A stretch of 64,000 nucleotides of DNA from Hymenobacter psoromatis (GCF_020012125.1 NZ_JAIFAG010000001.1:2170001-2234000), one strand, 5' to 3'. Shown: positions 19,594-29,950, counted from the stretch's first letter. Translations and numbers: made by a program. The notes: a model not told the origin generated them from the letters alone.

Positions 19594-20109
19594 TCACTTA
19601 TGTAGCTGCGCCCACTGAACGGCTAATAAGCTTTTGGCATCTTGCAACGGCTCTTTCAACAAGGCTTCCCGCGAGAGGCGCACTAGCTCAATGGATTCGT
19701 TTTCGGCGGCCAGGCCGCCGCCGGGGCCGGTTTGGCGGCTCACCTCGGCGTAATATACGGCGATGGTTTCGGCGCTGGTACCGGGCGAGGGCCACATGGT
19801 GACGATGGGAATTAGCTGGTCAATCTCGTAGCCCAACTCCTCATGAATCTCGCGGCGCACGGCGGTTTCGGGGCTCTCGTTTTTATCAATCATGCCGGCC
19901 GCGATTTCGAGTAATTCGCGCTCGGCCCCGAACCGGAACTGCCGGGTAAGCAGGTACTGGTGCGCCTGCGTGTCGTAGACCAGCGCCGCCACGGCGTGGC
20001 CAGGGGCGAACTGCTCGCGGGGTAATTCTTTGCCTTCGTCGGTTTTAATCGTGAGCTGGTTGAGCTTAAAGTGGCCGTCGTAAGCGACCGCGCGGTGAAC
20101 TATTTGCAT
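19594..20109 (-). CDS. Nudix hydrolase (ADP-ribose pyrophosphatase type)
   Basis: A 171-residue Nudix enzyme. The Nudix box runs from Gly72 to Tyr94 (Gx5Ex7REUxEExGU satisfied: GMIDKNE, then REIHEELGY), and the preceding ELLEIAAG strand is the form seen in ADP-ribose and GDP-mannose pyrophosphatases (NudF/NudK group). It would hydrolyse nucleotide-sugar diphosphates in the cytoplasm. No signal peptide. The gene is divergent from the RhlE helicase, with 209 bp between starts. Substrate choice within the group cannot be decided here. Confidence 0.92.
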   Translation of the reverse strand: MQIVHRAVAYDGHFKLNQLTIKTDEGKELPREQFAPGHAVAALVYDTQAHQYLLTRQFRFGAERELLEIAAGMIDKNESPETAVRREIHEELGYEIDQLIPIVTMWPSPGTSAETIAVYYAEVSRQTGPGGGLAAENESIELVRLSREALLKEPLQDAKSLLAVQWAQLHK

Positions 20110-20129
20110 GGGGTTGGGGATTTAAGCGG

Positions 20130-20137
20130 TACCTTTG
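20130..20137 (+). promoter_or_regulatory. TAnnTTTG minus-7 box upstream of the RhlE-type helicase
   Basis: TACCTTTG matches the Bacteroidota minus-7 consensus. A TTG at 20114-20116 is only 13 nt upstream, closer than the usual 17-19. It would give a leader of about 175 nt for the helicase mRNA. Confidence 0.35.
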
Positions 20138-20318
20138 CCGCCGAAGGCAGCCCGGCAAATCGGACCGGCTGCTGGCCGTAAGTATACGGCCACCGGCCCG
20201 CCGCGGCGTTGTTTGAACGCCCGGCGCAGGCAATTTTCCCTTTCTTTTCTTGCTTTAGCGCGGGCTGCCGATGGCCTCCGCCCCGGCCACTGCCCACCGG
20301 CGGGTGGCTCCTACCCCC

Positions 20319-21737
<1,419 letters not shown>

Positions 21738-21790
21738 CCGACAGTAGTAGCCGGTTTGCCAAGGCCGGCTCGACTGCCAGCTAATGCGCC

Positions 21791-21851
21791 AACTCAAAAA
21801 AACGGAATCCCCGTGCCACTAAATGGCGCGGGAATTCCGTTTTTTTGAGTT
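21791..21851. terminator. 18-bp stem terminator after RhlE-type gene
   Basis: Bases 21791-21808 are exactly complementary to 21834-21851; runs of seven A and seven T inside the arms make it usable in both directions. Confidence 0.8.
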
Positions 21852-21936
21852 ATTGAGGAAACAAAAATCCGCTCGTTGGGCTTTTTTAAGTAGTTCTTGA
21901 CGTGTTAACTTAACGCCGTTTTTCAGACCCCTATTT

Positions 21937-22410
21937 ATGACTTCCCGCGTTTCCTTATCCCTCATTCAGGCCCTGCGCGACACCGCCCGCCGCTTGGCCG
22001 CCGAAGCTCCCTACCAGTGGGGCCACATGGGCAGCTGCAACTGCGGCCACCTGGCCCAGACCGTCACGCGCCTCACCAAGGCCGAGATTCACACCCAGGC
22101 TTTGCAACGCTATGGCGACTGGGAGCGCCAGCTTGTGGACTATTGCCCCACCAGCGGCTTACCCTTCGACCAGACCATTGATGAGATGCTAGCCTTGGGC
22201 TTCTCGCGCGAGGACCTGACGCACCTCGAAAAGCTCGGCGACCCGGCCGTGCGCCACGGCATTCCGTTTGAGCGCCGCAACGCCCTGCGCCACAACCAGC
22301 GCGACGATGTAGTGCTGTACCTGCGTACCTGGGCTGACCTGCTGGAGCGCCAGCTCGTGGAAGCCCTACCCCTCCCCAACTTCGCCGAGCCGGCCCTGGC
22401 TGAGGCTTAG
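21937..22410 (+). CDS. conserved hypothetical protein
   Basis: A 157-residue soluble protein with no signal peptide. I do not recognise the family. It has a Cys/His group near the N-terminus (GHMGSCNCGHLAQ, about 29-41) and one later Cys (DYCPTSG), which could bind a metal but may be incidental. The rest is predicted mainly helical, with many charged residues and a C-terminal helix (YLRTWADLLERQLVEAL). It stands as a single-gene unit between two strong hairpins (21791-21851 and 22493-22551). Function unknown. Confidence 0.78.
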   Translation: MTSRVSLSLIQALRDTARRLAAEAPYQWGHMGSCNCGHLAQTVTRLTKAEIHTQALQRYGDWERQLVDYCPTSGLPFDQTIDEMLALGFSREDLTHLEKLGDPAVRHGIPFERRNALRHNQRDDVVLYLRTWADLLERQLVEALPLPNFAEPALAEA

Positions 22411-22492
22411 ATAGCAACGCAGAATTTTCGCGGTCCGAGCCGGGAAGTCCCTTGGCCTTTGCCCGTGCGGACTCTTAAAGCCTACCCTACTG

Positions 22493-22551
22493 TTTTCAAC
22501 GACCAAGCCCCGGCTACGCAATGTGCGTAGCCGGGGCTTGGTCGTTGAAAA
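22493..22551. terminator. 28-bp perfect hairpin between convergent genes
   Basis: Bases 22493-22520 pair without mismatch with 22524-22551 around a 3-nt loop. It lies between the unknown gene ending at 22410 and the small lipoprotein gene ending at 22593, so it probably terminates both. Confidence 0.8.
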
Positions 22552-22592
22552 GGTTAGTATACTGGTGGGAGCGCGGGTAGCGTACCCTTCAC

Positions 22593-22769
22593 TTAGTAGT
22601 TGACGTCGCTGCGCTGGGCTTTGCGGTACTCATCAGTCCGATGGCTCCGCTTGTAGGCGGCATCGGCGCTGGGGTCTTTCTCGGCATCGGGGCCTGTGGA
22701 GCAGGCAGCGGTTAGAAACAAGGCCGTGCTGGCGGCTAGCAATAGGGAGTAGGTGCGCAGGCTTTTCAT
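22593..22769 (-). CDS. small putative lipoprotein, 58 residues
   Basis: A short gene found by reading the gap by eye. Translation starts at ATG 22769 with MKSLRTYSLLLAAST, continues through a hydrophobic core to LTAACSTGPDAEKD and ends in a charged tail (RTDEYRKAQRSDVNY). LTAAC fits a lipobox with Cys23 lipidated, though Thr rather than Leu occupies the minus-3 position. The mature part would be about 36 residues. A near-consensus minus-7 box (TACCTTCG) lies just upstream. Small lipoproteins of this kind are common and often missed. Function unknown. Confidence 0.65.
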   Translation of the reverse strand: MKSLRTYSLLLAASTALFLTAACSTGPDAEKDPSADAAYKRSHRTDEYRKAQRSDVNY

Positions 22770-23808
22770 ACTGCGAAGGTACGGCCGGCGAGGCTAACGC
22801 TAAAAGGCACCCCGCTATTTAACGACCTATCCTCCCTACTTTTTTAATAAGTTTTTTACTGAGCTAGCCTCGCGAAACCCACTTATTAATACGCGGCCCC
22901 AGTTAGTGCACCACTTCAGCCGTGCCCGCCAGGTAGACCAGTAACCAGCGCGCCCCTTATTTACAATTGGTTAATAATTTTCAATTTCTCCTTAGGACCT
23001 CCTGTTGGCCAGCCGGCCATTTATCTTTCAATCTGTCTGGCACCTACCTACGTGCTATGCTGGCTAGCTGGCTAGAAAAGCAAGCTTTCGGCCAATTGAG
23101 TAGGGTTTCAAGCACTCCAAATGAGCCTGCATCGGCAAATGGCGCTCATTGTATTAGCGGCAGAATATTGACTTTATCACAGTCAGTTGTTAGTTAATAC
23201 TTTTAGTAACAAGGGGCATCATAATCATTAGAAATTTCATTAAATACACATTGTACTTAAGGAATAAATAACGGTAACTTTAGGGATGGTCAATTAAGTT
23301 AACTTCTTCTTGATACTTTATAAATTAATTAACTGAAATACAACAGATTAATTAATAAAAATAAAAATAAAAAGCTTCTTTTAACCTCGCACCCAGTAAC
23401 ATTACTAAACCTATTTTTATAGGACGGTTACGGGGCCACCCAGCTGCTGTTTTTATACTTGCTAATCCAATAAAATTCTTAGTGCCATAAGTTGCATTAT
23501 TCCGTTTAAAGTGCAAGCAAAAGCGATTAGCGGAGCGCTTGTGCCTGCTAAAATAGACTGCTACCAAGGTTAGGGAGTATCGCTAGTCGCATTAGCAGCA
23601 GTTGGAGGCAACAGGAAGCCCTACTGCTGAGTCCGTTTGGCGTTAATTCTGCTGTGACTAACGCCGGTATGGCCTAAGCAGCTAGGACGGGACCAAAGCT
23701 GCTTCGCATCAAACCCGTTTAGCAATAACCTGGCAAATGGGTAGCTGCATACTAAGGAGCAAGCCCTATGCCAGAAGGCGAGCCGCCTCCCATGTCAAGC
23801 GGGTGCGG
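22770..23808. other. 1-kb AT-rich region without a convincing gene
   Basis: Base composition drops sharply from about 22,840 to 23,560, with long A/T runs (for example AAAATAAAAATAAAAAG near 23,357). Short open frames at 22967-23197 (plus) and 23352-23567 (minus) lack a good start, ribosome site or recognisable protein pattern. No tRNA-like fold or terminator stands out. It may be a decayed accessory insertion or a regulatory spacer. Confidence 0.5.
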
Positions 23809-24549
23809 CTATGCCTCGGGCTGATAGTCGGTGAAGGAGCCGTCGTGATAAAAGATAACGATGCGCCGGATACCCTTCCCTAACTCCACAGGAAAGGGTA
23901 GCTGAGCCGCGGTTGGTGGGCCGGCCGAGGCAACTGCCGGGCTGGCTACCCCCCCCGGCTCCGGTAAGAACCTTGTAGGAGCGCGAGTCCCAGTTGCGGG
24001 GGTAAGCATCTCGCCCGCGCCCTGCAAAGGGGCTACCGGCACGGCGGAAGGTGGTGCCCAGACTGCCGTGGGTATTGAAGGAGCAACCCGAAAGGGCCTG
24101 GGGATAGCTGGCGGAGCCGCAGCTGCCGCGAAAAAAGTCGGCGGGAAGCTAGCTGCGTTAGTCTTCGGCGCTGGTACCACCGCTGCCTGACTGCTTGGCT
24201 TGGCCGCTACCGTGGGGGTAGGCGTAGCTAGCAAGGTTTCAATTGGCGGGGTAGGAGCAGCAGTAGCTGCTGCCTTTTCGGCCGCCGGCTCAGCGGCCTC
24301 CTTATTAGAGGAAGTGGGTGGTATAGGAGTATTACCACCCTCGACCAGCATCGGGCCGGTACCTCTGAGTAGCCAGGGTAGGGACATTCCGGGAAAAGCA
24401 TCAATAATTCGCTGCACTACCTCTAGGCTGGGTTTGTTGCGCTCGCTCAGGATGTGGCTTACGACGGGCCTACCAATGCCGATAAGGTCGGCAAACTGGG
24501 TGGGAGTTAGCTGCTTTTCTTCCAGCAGTTGCCGAATGCGAGTTACCAT
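23809..24549 (-). CDS. XRE-family transcriptional regulator with long Pro/Ala-rich linker
   Basis: A 246-residue protein with an N-terminal Cro/C1-type helix-turn-helix (about 1-66): RIRQLLEEKQLTPTQFADL, then the recognition helix in GRPVVSHILSERNKPSL. A Pro/Ala-rich linker of about 130 residues follows, probably disordered. The C-terminus ends in a short folded-looking segment, GIRRIVIFYHDGSFTDYQPE. ATG 24549 places the HTH at the very start; the 21-codon extension is unlikely. A TAnnTTTG box lies 17 nt upstream. The target genes are not evident; autoregulation through the inverted repeat at 24641-24682 is possible. Confidence 0.85.
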   Translation of the reverse strand: MVTRIRQLLEEKQLTPTQFADLIGIGRPVVSHILSERNKPSLEVVQRIIDAFPGMSLPWLLRGTGPMLVEGGNTPIPPTSSNKEAAEPAAEKAAATAAPTPPIETLLATPTPTVAAKPSSQAAVVPAPKTNAASFPPTFFAAAAAPPAIPRPFRVAPSIPTAVWAPPSAVPVAPLQGAGEMLTPATGTRAPTRFLPEPGGVASPAVASAGPPTAAQLPFPVELGKGIRRIVIFYHDGSFTDYQPEA

Positions 24550-24566
24550 ACTATGCTTTTGTTTCA

Positions 24567-24574
24567 CAAATGTA
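24567..24574 (-). promoter_or_regulatory. TAnnTTTG minus-7 box for the XRE regulator
   Basis: On the minus strand this reads TACATTTG, a full match to TAnnTTTG, 17 nt before the proposed ATG. No TTG is seen at the usual upstream spacing. Confidence 0.4.
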
Positions 24575-24640
24575 CGGTACGTTACCTTCGTTTGGTTTTT
24601 ACCCAGTCGCATCCACCTAATTACAAAAGTAATATAATGA

Positions 24641-24682
24641 GTAAATCTATTCTGTTTACATTCCTAAAAAGAATAGATTTAC
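24641..24682. promoter_or_regulatory. 13-bp inverted repeat upstream of the XRE regulator
   Basis: GTAAATCTATTCT (24641-24653) is exactly complementary to AGAATAGATTTAC (24670-24682), with a 16-nt spacer. It lies about 70 nt upstream of the regulator's minus-7 box in AT-rich sequence and has no T-tract, so a protein-binding site is as likely as a terminator. Confidence 0.4.
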
Positions 24683-24778
24683 TTCGCTGACGAACCTAGT
24701 CAATTAACCATTCATACAATTGTAACTCAACTTTATTAGCGGTAATTTTCCCTAGTCCCTCATCATTTGTTAGCACAA

Positions 24779-24810
24779 AAAAGCCTCACCAAGAGGATGG
24801 TGAGGCTTTT
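24779..24810. terminator. rho-independent terminator after the L,D-transpeptidase gene
   Basis: AAAAGCCTCACCA pairs with TGGTGAGGCTTTT (13-bp stem, 6-nt loop) with A and T runs at the ends. It is 55 nt past the stop codon of the minus-strand transpeptidase gene. Confidence 0.8.
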
Positions 24811-24864
24811 GAATTAATGGGAAGCCGATAAAGCTGGATACTCAGTTGAGGCGAAAAACTATGA

Positions 24865-26625
24865 TTACTCAAAATATTCTTTGGCGAGCGCCTTGTCGTG
24901 GCCGTAGATATCGTCGCGGAAGTGCGCGTGGCCGTCGGTATCAGCCCAGGCGGTGAAGTAGACCAGGTAAACAGGCAGCTTTTCCTTTAGCGTAATGTAC
25001 TTCTCGTGGTGTTCGGCAATGGTATCCTGGATACTGGTCAGGTCCCAGTTGGGGTTGTTGCGCAGTAGGTAGGTAGCCAACTTTATAGGTTCCTCCACCC
25101 GCACGCAACCGTGGCTGAAGTTGCGCTTGGTTTGCGAAAAAAGCTCACCGTGGGGCGTATCGTGCAGATAGATGTCGTCGGAGTTGGGAAAAATAAACTT
25201 CACGTCGCCTAAGTCGTTTTTGGGGCCAGGGCGGCGGCGCACAGTGTACTTGAAGTTGGCCTGCGTCACGTTGGCCCAGTCGATGCTGGTGGGGTCGATG
25301 CTGGTTGCCCGGCGGCCGTAGCCCTTCACTACTTCCATATCGAGGTGGTCGAGGTAGTGGGGATTAGTCACGAGTTTGGCGCGCAGCTCCTTGTCGATAA
25401 TGCTATACGGCACGTTCCAGTACGGAGCCAGCACCACGTACTCCATCTTGTCGGAGAAGACGGGGGTAGCGGTGAGTGTTTTGCCCACGATAACCCGCAT
25501 GGTCAGCGCCTGCTTACCCTCCTCAAACACCCGCAGGCGGTATTCGGGAATGTTCACAATCAAATAATCGGGCTCAAACTTTTTGGGCAGCCAGCGCCAG
25601 CGCTCCATGTTCAGGATAACCTGGTTGATGCGGGCCTGAATGGGCACGTTGAGTTGGCGCAGGGTTTCGCCGCTCACTAGGCCGGTAGGGGGTAGGCCGA
25701 GGTCGCGCTGAAAGTTTTTCACGGCGGCGACCAGCGCGGGGTCGTAGGTGGTGGCAGCCGGGGCGGCCGTCACGTTGCTAACGGGACGGGCGGTGGCTTC
25801 CACCGTGGCCGGCGTTTGGCCGGTGGCCTCGCCGCCCAGCAGGCGCTGGCGCAACAGGCCCACCGCGGGCGAGGCCGCGCCGGGCTTGAGGCTGGTAGCG
25901 GCCGGCAGTGCGGGCCAACCGCCCGCCGCCTGCCGGGCGCGTAGCAGCGCCAGCGCCTTTTTGAGGTGAGTATACTCGGGGTGCAGCGGGGCGAAATCGT
26001 AGTAAGGATAGGTGCTTTCGCGCTCGCGCAAGATGGTCATCAAGGCATGGTCGAGCTTAATTTTATTACGTTTGACTTTCCAGGCGTCGTTCTTGGTATC
26101 GCGGGGGTTGGCCACGCCCCGATAGTAGTCCGAAGCCCAGGTAAAATAGCTACCTGACAACGTAACGTCGAGCTTGCGCTCCAACTGATTGCGGCGCGCG
26201 GTGTCTGGACCTACGCTTTTCAGCGCGGCCATTATATCAGTTATCTGCTTGGTATCATACTTTTTAGGGTCCAGACCGTCATCTTTTGCTTTAGCTACCA
26301 CCGTGAGGAAGGTAGCGGCCTGAGGCACGAGCTGATTTTGCTTAAACCAGCCCAGCCGAAACTGGCGCTCACGGTAAAATTTGCGCGCCCAGCGTTCCTG
26401 CACTCGGAAGCGGGCATCGGCTTGCATGGCTCGGGTAACGAATATGCTATCGACGTGCGGCTCGGGGCCGCCAGTATCGGCAGTGGCGCGCGTACCGGTT
26501 TTAGAGCTGGCCTGGTCGGCCTGGCCCGTTTGATTGCTACCGCACGAGGCGAGTAGGCCCGGCACACCGAGTAGGCTCAGCAGGAGAGTAACGGAGAAAA
26601 AATGAAGTCGGAGCAAAAGCGGCAT
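24865..26625 (-). CDS. L,D-transpeptidase (YcbB/LdtD type) lipoprotein
   Basis: A 586-residue murein L,D-transpeptidase that would form 3-3 cross-links or attach proteins to peptidoglycan. Order of parts: hydrophobic leader with lipobox LLASC (Cys28), an N-terminal scaffold domain with RFRLGWFKQ and DGLDPKKYD (about 85-125) typical of YcbB relatives, a peptidoglycan-binding helix bundle (about 294-325, VKNFQRDLGLPPTG), then the YkuD catalytic domain (about 353-511). The active site is complete: HDTPHG (488-493) and SHGCVRV with Cys507. A variable Pro/Ala/Thr segment (240-292) interrupts the scaffold. A single-gene unit with its own terminator. Confidence 0.95.
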   Translation of the reverse strand: MPLLLRLHFFSVTLLLSLLGVPGLLASCGSNQTGQADQASSKTGTRATADTGGPEPHVDSIFVTRAMQADARFRVQERWARKFYRERQFRLGWFKQNQLVPQAATFLTVVAKAKDDGLDPKKYDTKQITDIMAALKSVGPDTARRNQLERKLDVTLSGSYFTWASDYYRGVANPRDTKNDAWKVKRNKIKLDHALMTILRERESTYPYYDFAPLHPEYTHLKKALALLRARQAAGGWPALPAATSLKPGAASPAVGLLRQRLLGGEATGQTPATVEATARPVSNVTAAPAATTYDPALVAAVKNFQRDLGLPPTGLVSGETLRQLNVPIQARINQVILNMERWRWLPKKFEPDYLIVNIPEYRLRVFEEGKQALTMRVIVGKTLTATPVFSDKMEYVVLAPYWNVPYSIIDKELRAKLVTNPHYLDHLDMEVVKGYGRRATSIDPTSIDWANVTQANFKYTVRRRPGPKNDLGDVKFIFPNSDDIYLHDTPHGELFSQTKRNFSHGCVRVEEPIKLATYLLRNNPNWDLTSIQDTIAEHHEKYITLKEKLPVYLVYFTAWADTDGHAHFRDDIYGHDKALAKEYFE

Positions 26626-26915
26626 TAGGAAGGAAAAATGGCCAATGAGCCGGGCGGCGAATACTGACGGCCCGCCCGCTAGGGCAGCAAGAAATATACG
26701 GGTTGTACTGAACCGCCACCGGGTGGGTTATACTGGGGTCCGTATCGCCTGCGCAAAGAACGGACGGAAGCCGGGGTATCCAATGTGGCCGAGCCAGGCA
26801 GATTCCCGTATTTTTTGGCAGCCCTGGGTTGGCCACGACCTGGGTGGCGGGGCCAAGCCCCTGAGCCAGGCGACGCAGCCCAGCCAGTCAGTTTCCTTTT
26901 TGAATTGTTTTTTTC

Positions 26916-28727
26916 ATGGACTTCCCTACCCCCGCCTTACCCCCCGACCCGCACAGCTACGCCGCCGATAGCCCACTGCGCGCCGAACACCTGCGCCTGG
27001 CACTCACCGTTGATTTTGCGCAGCGCACATTGGCCGGCAGCGCTACCTGGCTGCTTGCCGGGGGCCCTACCCCCGCCCCGGCCGAGCTGGTGCTCGATAC
27101 CCGCGGCCTGCTGATTAAGGGCGTGCAACTGGGCGCCGCTCCCAATGGCCCGGCCGCCCGCTACCAGCTGGGGCCCGCCGATTCAGTATTAGGACAGGCC
27201 CTGCGCATAGCGGTGCCGGCGGGCACAGCGGCCGTGCGCGTCAGCTACTGTACCGCACCCGAGGCGGCGGCGCTGCAATGGCTGGAGCCCGCCCAAACGG
27301 CGGGTACGCACCCTTTTCTATTCACGCAATCGCAGGCCATCCTGGCGCGCACCTGGCTGCCCTGCCCCGACTCGCCGGGCCTGCGCTTCACCTACGAGGC
27401 AGAGATTGAGCTTATGGGTACAGAGCGCGGCCAATTGCTGGCCTTGATGAGTGCCGAAAACCCGCAGACCACCGCGCCCGATGGCCGTTATCGCTTTCAG
27501 CAGCCGCAACCGGTGCCGGCCTACCTGCTGGCACTGGCCGTGGGTCGGCTCGACTTCGCGCCGCTGAGCGAGCGCACGGGCGTGTACGCCGAGCTGGCTA
27601 CATTACCCCGCGCTACTTATGAATTTGGCGAGCTAGACCGAATGGTAATTACCGCCGAACAATTGTATGGACCTTATCGATGGGGACGCTATGATTTACT
27701 TATGTTACCAGACAGTTTTCCGTTTGGCGGAATGGAAAACCCGTGCTTAACATTTGTAACACCTACGATTCTCACCGGTGACCGCAGCCTTACCAGCTTA
27801 ATCGCGCATGAGCTGGCGCACTCGTGGAGCGGTAATCTGGTAACCAATGCTACCTGGAACGACTTCTGGCTAAACGAAGGCTTTACGGTGTACTTCGAGC
27901 GCCGCATTATGGGGCAGCTCTACGGCCAGCCATACGCCGAGATGCTGCAAGCGCTGGGCGAGGCCGACCTAGCTCATACCATTCAGGAGTTGAGGCCTGA
28001 GAGCCCAGACACGCACCTACGCCTGCACCTGGCCGGCCGCGACCCCGACGACGGCTTGAACGACATCGCTTATGAAAAAGGCTGTCTGTTGCTCCTTACT
28101 ATTGAAGGGCTGGTGGGCCGCCCGCGCCTCGATGTATTTATCAAGGAGTACTTCGCCCGGTTCGCGTTTCAGGCCATGAGCACCGACCGCTTCGCAGCTT
28201 ACCTCCCCACTACCCTGCTCACGCCCGCCGAGGCCGCCCACCTCGACCTGCCCGCCTGGCTCGACAGCCCTGGCCTACCGCCTGGCGCGCCCGTGGCGCA
28301 GTCGGCCCGCCTCGCGGCGGTAGATGCCGTGCTGGCCCGGCTGGCAGCTGGCGCTATGCCCGCCGCGCTACGCCCTATAACTAAGGAGTGGGTCAGCCAA
28401 GAGTGGGAGCACTTTCTGCGCGGCCTACCCCCTACCCTTTCGGCCGACGACCTGGCCCTGCTCGACGAGAGCTTTCACTTCACTACCTCCGGCAATGCCG
28501 AGTTGCTGGCCGCCTGGTTTCCGCTGGCGCTGCGCGCAGGCTATACGCCGGCCGACGCAGCACTCGAACACTTTTTGCGGCACGTGGGCCGGCGCAAATT
28601 TTTGGTACCGCTCTACCGCGCCCTGCTGGCCACGCCGGGCGGCCGGGCGCGGGCCATCTACCAGCAGGCGCGACCCAATTACCACTCGGTGGTCACGAGC
28701 ACGCTCGACGAACTGGTGAACGAGTAA
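26916..28727 (+). CDS. M1 family metallopeptidase (aminopeptidase B/LTA4-hydrolase type)
   Basis: A 603-residue zinc aminopeptidase without a signal peptide, so probably cytoplasmic. The exopeptidase motif GGMEN is at 271-275, the zinc site HELAH at 298-302 with the third ligand Glu321 (WLNEGFTVYFERR). The stretch GGMENPCLTFVTPTIL and the C-terminal helical domain place it in the leukotriene A4 hydrolase/aminopeptidase B branch rather than the larger PepN branch. It would trim N-terminal residues in peptide turnover. Codons around the catalytic core (27,600-27,800) are more AT-rich than the flanks. A REP-like hairpin follows at once. Confidence 0.95.
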   Translation: MDFPTPALPPDPHSYAADSPLRAEHLRLALTVDFAQRTLAGSATWLLAGGPTPAPAELVLDTRGLLIKGVQLGAAPNGPAARYQLGPADSVLGQALRIAVPAGTAAVRVSYCTAPEAAALQWLEPAQTAGTHPFLFTQSQAILARTWLPCPDSPGLRFTYEAEIELMGTERGQLLALMSAENPQTTAPDGRYRFQQPQPVPAYLLALAVGRLDFAPLSERTGVYAELATLPRATYEFGELDRMVITAEQLYGPYRWGRYDLLMLPDSFPFGGMENPCLTFVTPTILTGDRSLTSLIAHELAHSWSGNLVTNATWNDFWLNEGFTVYFERRIMGQLYGQPYAEMLQALGEADLAHTIQELRPESPDTHLRLHLAGRDPDDGLNDIAYEKGCLLLLTIEGLVGRPRLDVFIKEYFARFAFQAMSTDRFAAYLPTTLLTPAEAAHLDLPAWLDSPGLPPGAPVAQSARLAAVDAVLARLAAGAMPAALRPITKEWVSQEWEHFLRGLPPTLSADDLALLDESFHFTTSGNAELLAAWFPLALRAGYTPADAALEHFLRHVGRRKFLVPLYRALLATPGGRARAIYQQARPNYHSVVTSTLDELVNE

Positions 28728-28729
28728 AG

Positions 28730-28785
28730 GAGGGGTAGGAACTGTCATTACGAGCAACGCGAAGCACTGCTAGTTCCTACCCCTC
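28730..28785. repeat. REP-like hairpin with CATTACGAGC loop
   Basis: A 14-bp perfect stem (28730-28743 with 28772-28785, containing GGGGTAGG) encloses a 28-nt loop holding CATTACGAGCAACGCGAAGCA, a relative of the CATTGCGAGC repeats at 14197-14322 and 16478-16505. It begins 3 nt after the stop codon of the aminopeptidase gene. Confidence 0.65.
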
Positions 28786-28798
28786 TCTCCTGCGGTAG

Positions 28799-28806
28799 TA
28801 CTTTTG
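28799..28806 (+). promoter_or_regulatory. TAnnTTTG minus-7 box upstream of cyanophycinase
   Basis: TACTTTTG is a full match to the Bacteroidota minus-7 consensus and lies 29 nt before the TTG start codon. No TTG element is found at the ideal upstream distance. Confidence 0.45.
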
Positions 28807-28835
28807 TCTTCTTCTAATCAGCTTGGCTTATACCA

Positions 28836-29720
28836 TTGAAACAACTTATTCCGCGCGGCAAGCTTATCGCCATTGGGGGCAACGAGGACAAGGGCACCTA
28901 CCCCACCGTTCGTAGCAAGCGCCAGTACTACCTGAATTTTTTTGAGTTGGGAATTTTAAAGCGCGTCGTGTCCGAGTCGGGCAAGGAAGACCCGCGCATT
29001 GAGGTCGTGACTACGGCTTCGATGATTCCGCACGAGGTAGCCCCGATTTATACGGCTTCCTTCGCCATGCTCAACTGCCACAACGTGGGCATCATGGATA
29101 TTCGGACGCCCACCGATGCCCGGCAGCCCGACTACCTGGCCCGCCTGCAAGCGGCCGACGTAGTGATGTTTTCGGGGGGTAACCAGTCGCGCCTGCGCGA
29201 GATGTTCAGCGATACCGACTTTTTGCAGCTGCTCGTGCGCCGCTACCACGAGGAGGCGGGCTTCGTCGTAGCCGGCACCAGCGCCGGGGCGATGGCTATG
29301 TCGCAGCACATGATACGCGGCGGCTCGGTGCCCGATTCCCTGCTTAAAGGAGCTGTGAAGATGGGTACCGGCCTGAGCCTGCTGCCCGCCGCCATCGTAG
29401 ACTCGCACTTCGTGAAGCGCGGGCGCTTCGGCCGCCTTATTGAGGCGGTGGCACTCTACCCCAAGCTCATCGGCATTGGACTGGGCGAAGACACCGGCGT
29501 GCTCATCACCGATGGCCACTTGGTTGAAACCATCGGGTCGAACCTAGTGATTATATTAGACGGTTTCGATATTACGCACAACAATGCTGCCGCCGCCCAT
29601 AAAGGCACCGCGCTGTCTATCGAAAATATTCGGATGCACGTGCTGGCCAAGGGCAACGTGTACTGCATGACAAAGCGCAAATTCTACGTCAGTAAAGAGG
29701 CGGCCGTACCCGTTGCGTAG
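28836..29720 (+). CDS. cyanophycinase (S51-type serine peptidase)
   Basis: A 294-residue predicted cyanophycinase, which cleaves the aspartate-arginine polymer cyanophycin into beta-Asp-Arg dipeptides. The nucleophile Ser149 lies in GTSAGAMAMS, and FSGGNQSRL (112-120) and GLGEDTGVLI are family hallmarks. The gene starts at TTG 28836, preceded by a minus-7 box at a suitable distance; no ATG is available before GKLIAIGGNE. There is no signal peptide, so the enzyme would be cytoplasmic. An isoaspartyl peptidase, which would finish the degradation, is encoded 2.8 kb away; no cyanophycin synthetase is present in the window. It could instead act on another aspartyl peptide. Confidence 0.9.
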   Translation: MKQLIPRGKLIAIGGNEDKGTYPTVRSKRQYYLNFFELGILKRVVSESGKEDPRIEVVTTASMIPHEVAPIYTASFAMLNCHNVGIMDIRTPTDARQPDYLARLQAADVVMFSGGNQSRLREMFSDTDFLQLLVRRYHEEAGFVVAGTSAGAMAMSQHMIRGGSVPDSLLKGAVKMGTGLSLLPAAIVDSHFVKRGRFGRLIEAVALYPKLIGIGLGEDTGVLITDGHLVETIGSNLVIILDGFDITHNNAAAAHKGTALSIENIRMHVLAKGNVYCMTKRKFYVSKEAAVPVA

Positions 29721-29750
29721 CCCCCCCGGCCCCCTACCCCCTGTTGGCAC

Positions 29751-29787
29751 AGCGTGGCTTCCCTAGCTAGGGAGACCACGCTTTTTA
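29751..29787 (+). terminator. terminator after cyanophycinase gene
   Basis: AGCGTGG...CCCT at 29751-29764 pairs with AGGG...CCACGCT at 29769-29782 (two internal mismatches), followed by TTTT. It lies 30 nt after the stop codon. Confidence 0.7.
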
Positions 29788-29950
29788 ATACCATGTTCAT
29801 CTAAGATAGATGCAATTTTTCTGTTTGCTGTACTTATCTTATAAAAAAATGTAATTTATAACTTTTTAAATAAGAAACTCGGAGAATGGCCCCAAGTTCG
29901 AGGTGACTTTAGCTTATACCCAGCTAACATTTTTGAATCGCCCTCTCTAC

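Noticed and set aside
22967..23197. 76-codon frame in the AT-rich island
   Set aside because: No ribosome site, no family pattern, and composition follows the non-coding background.
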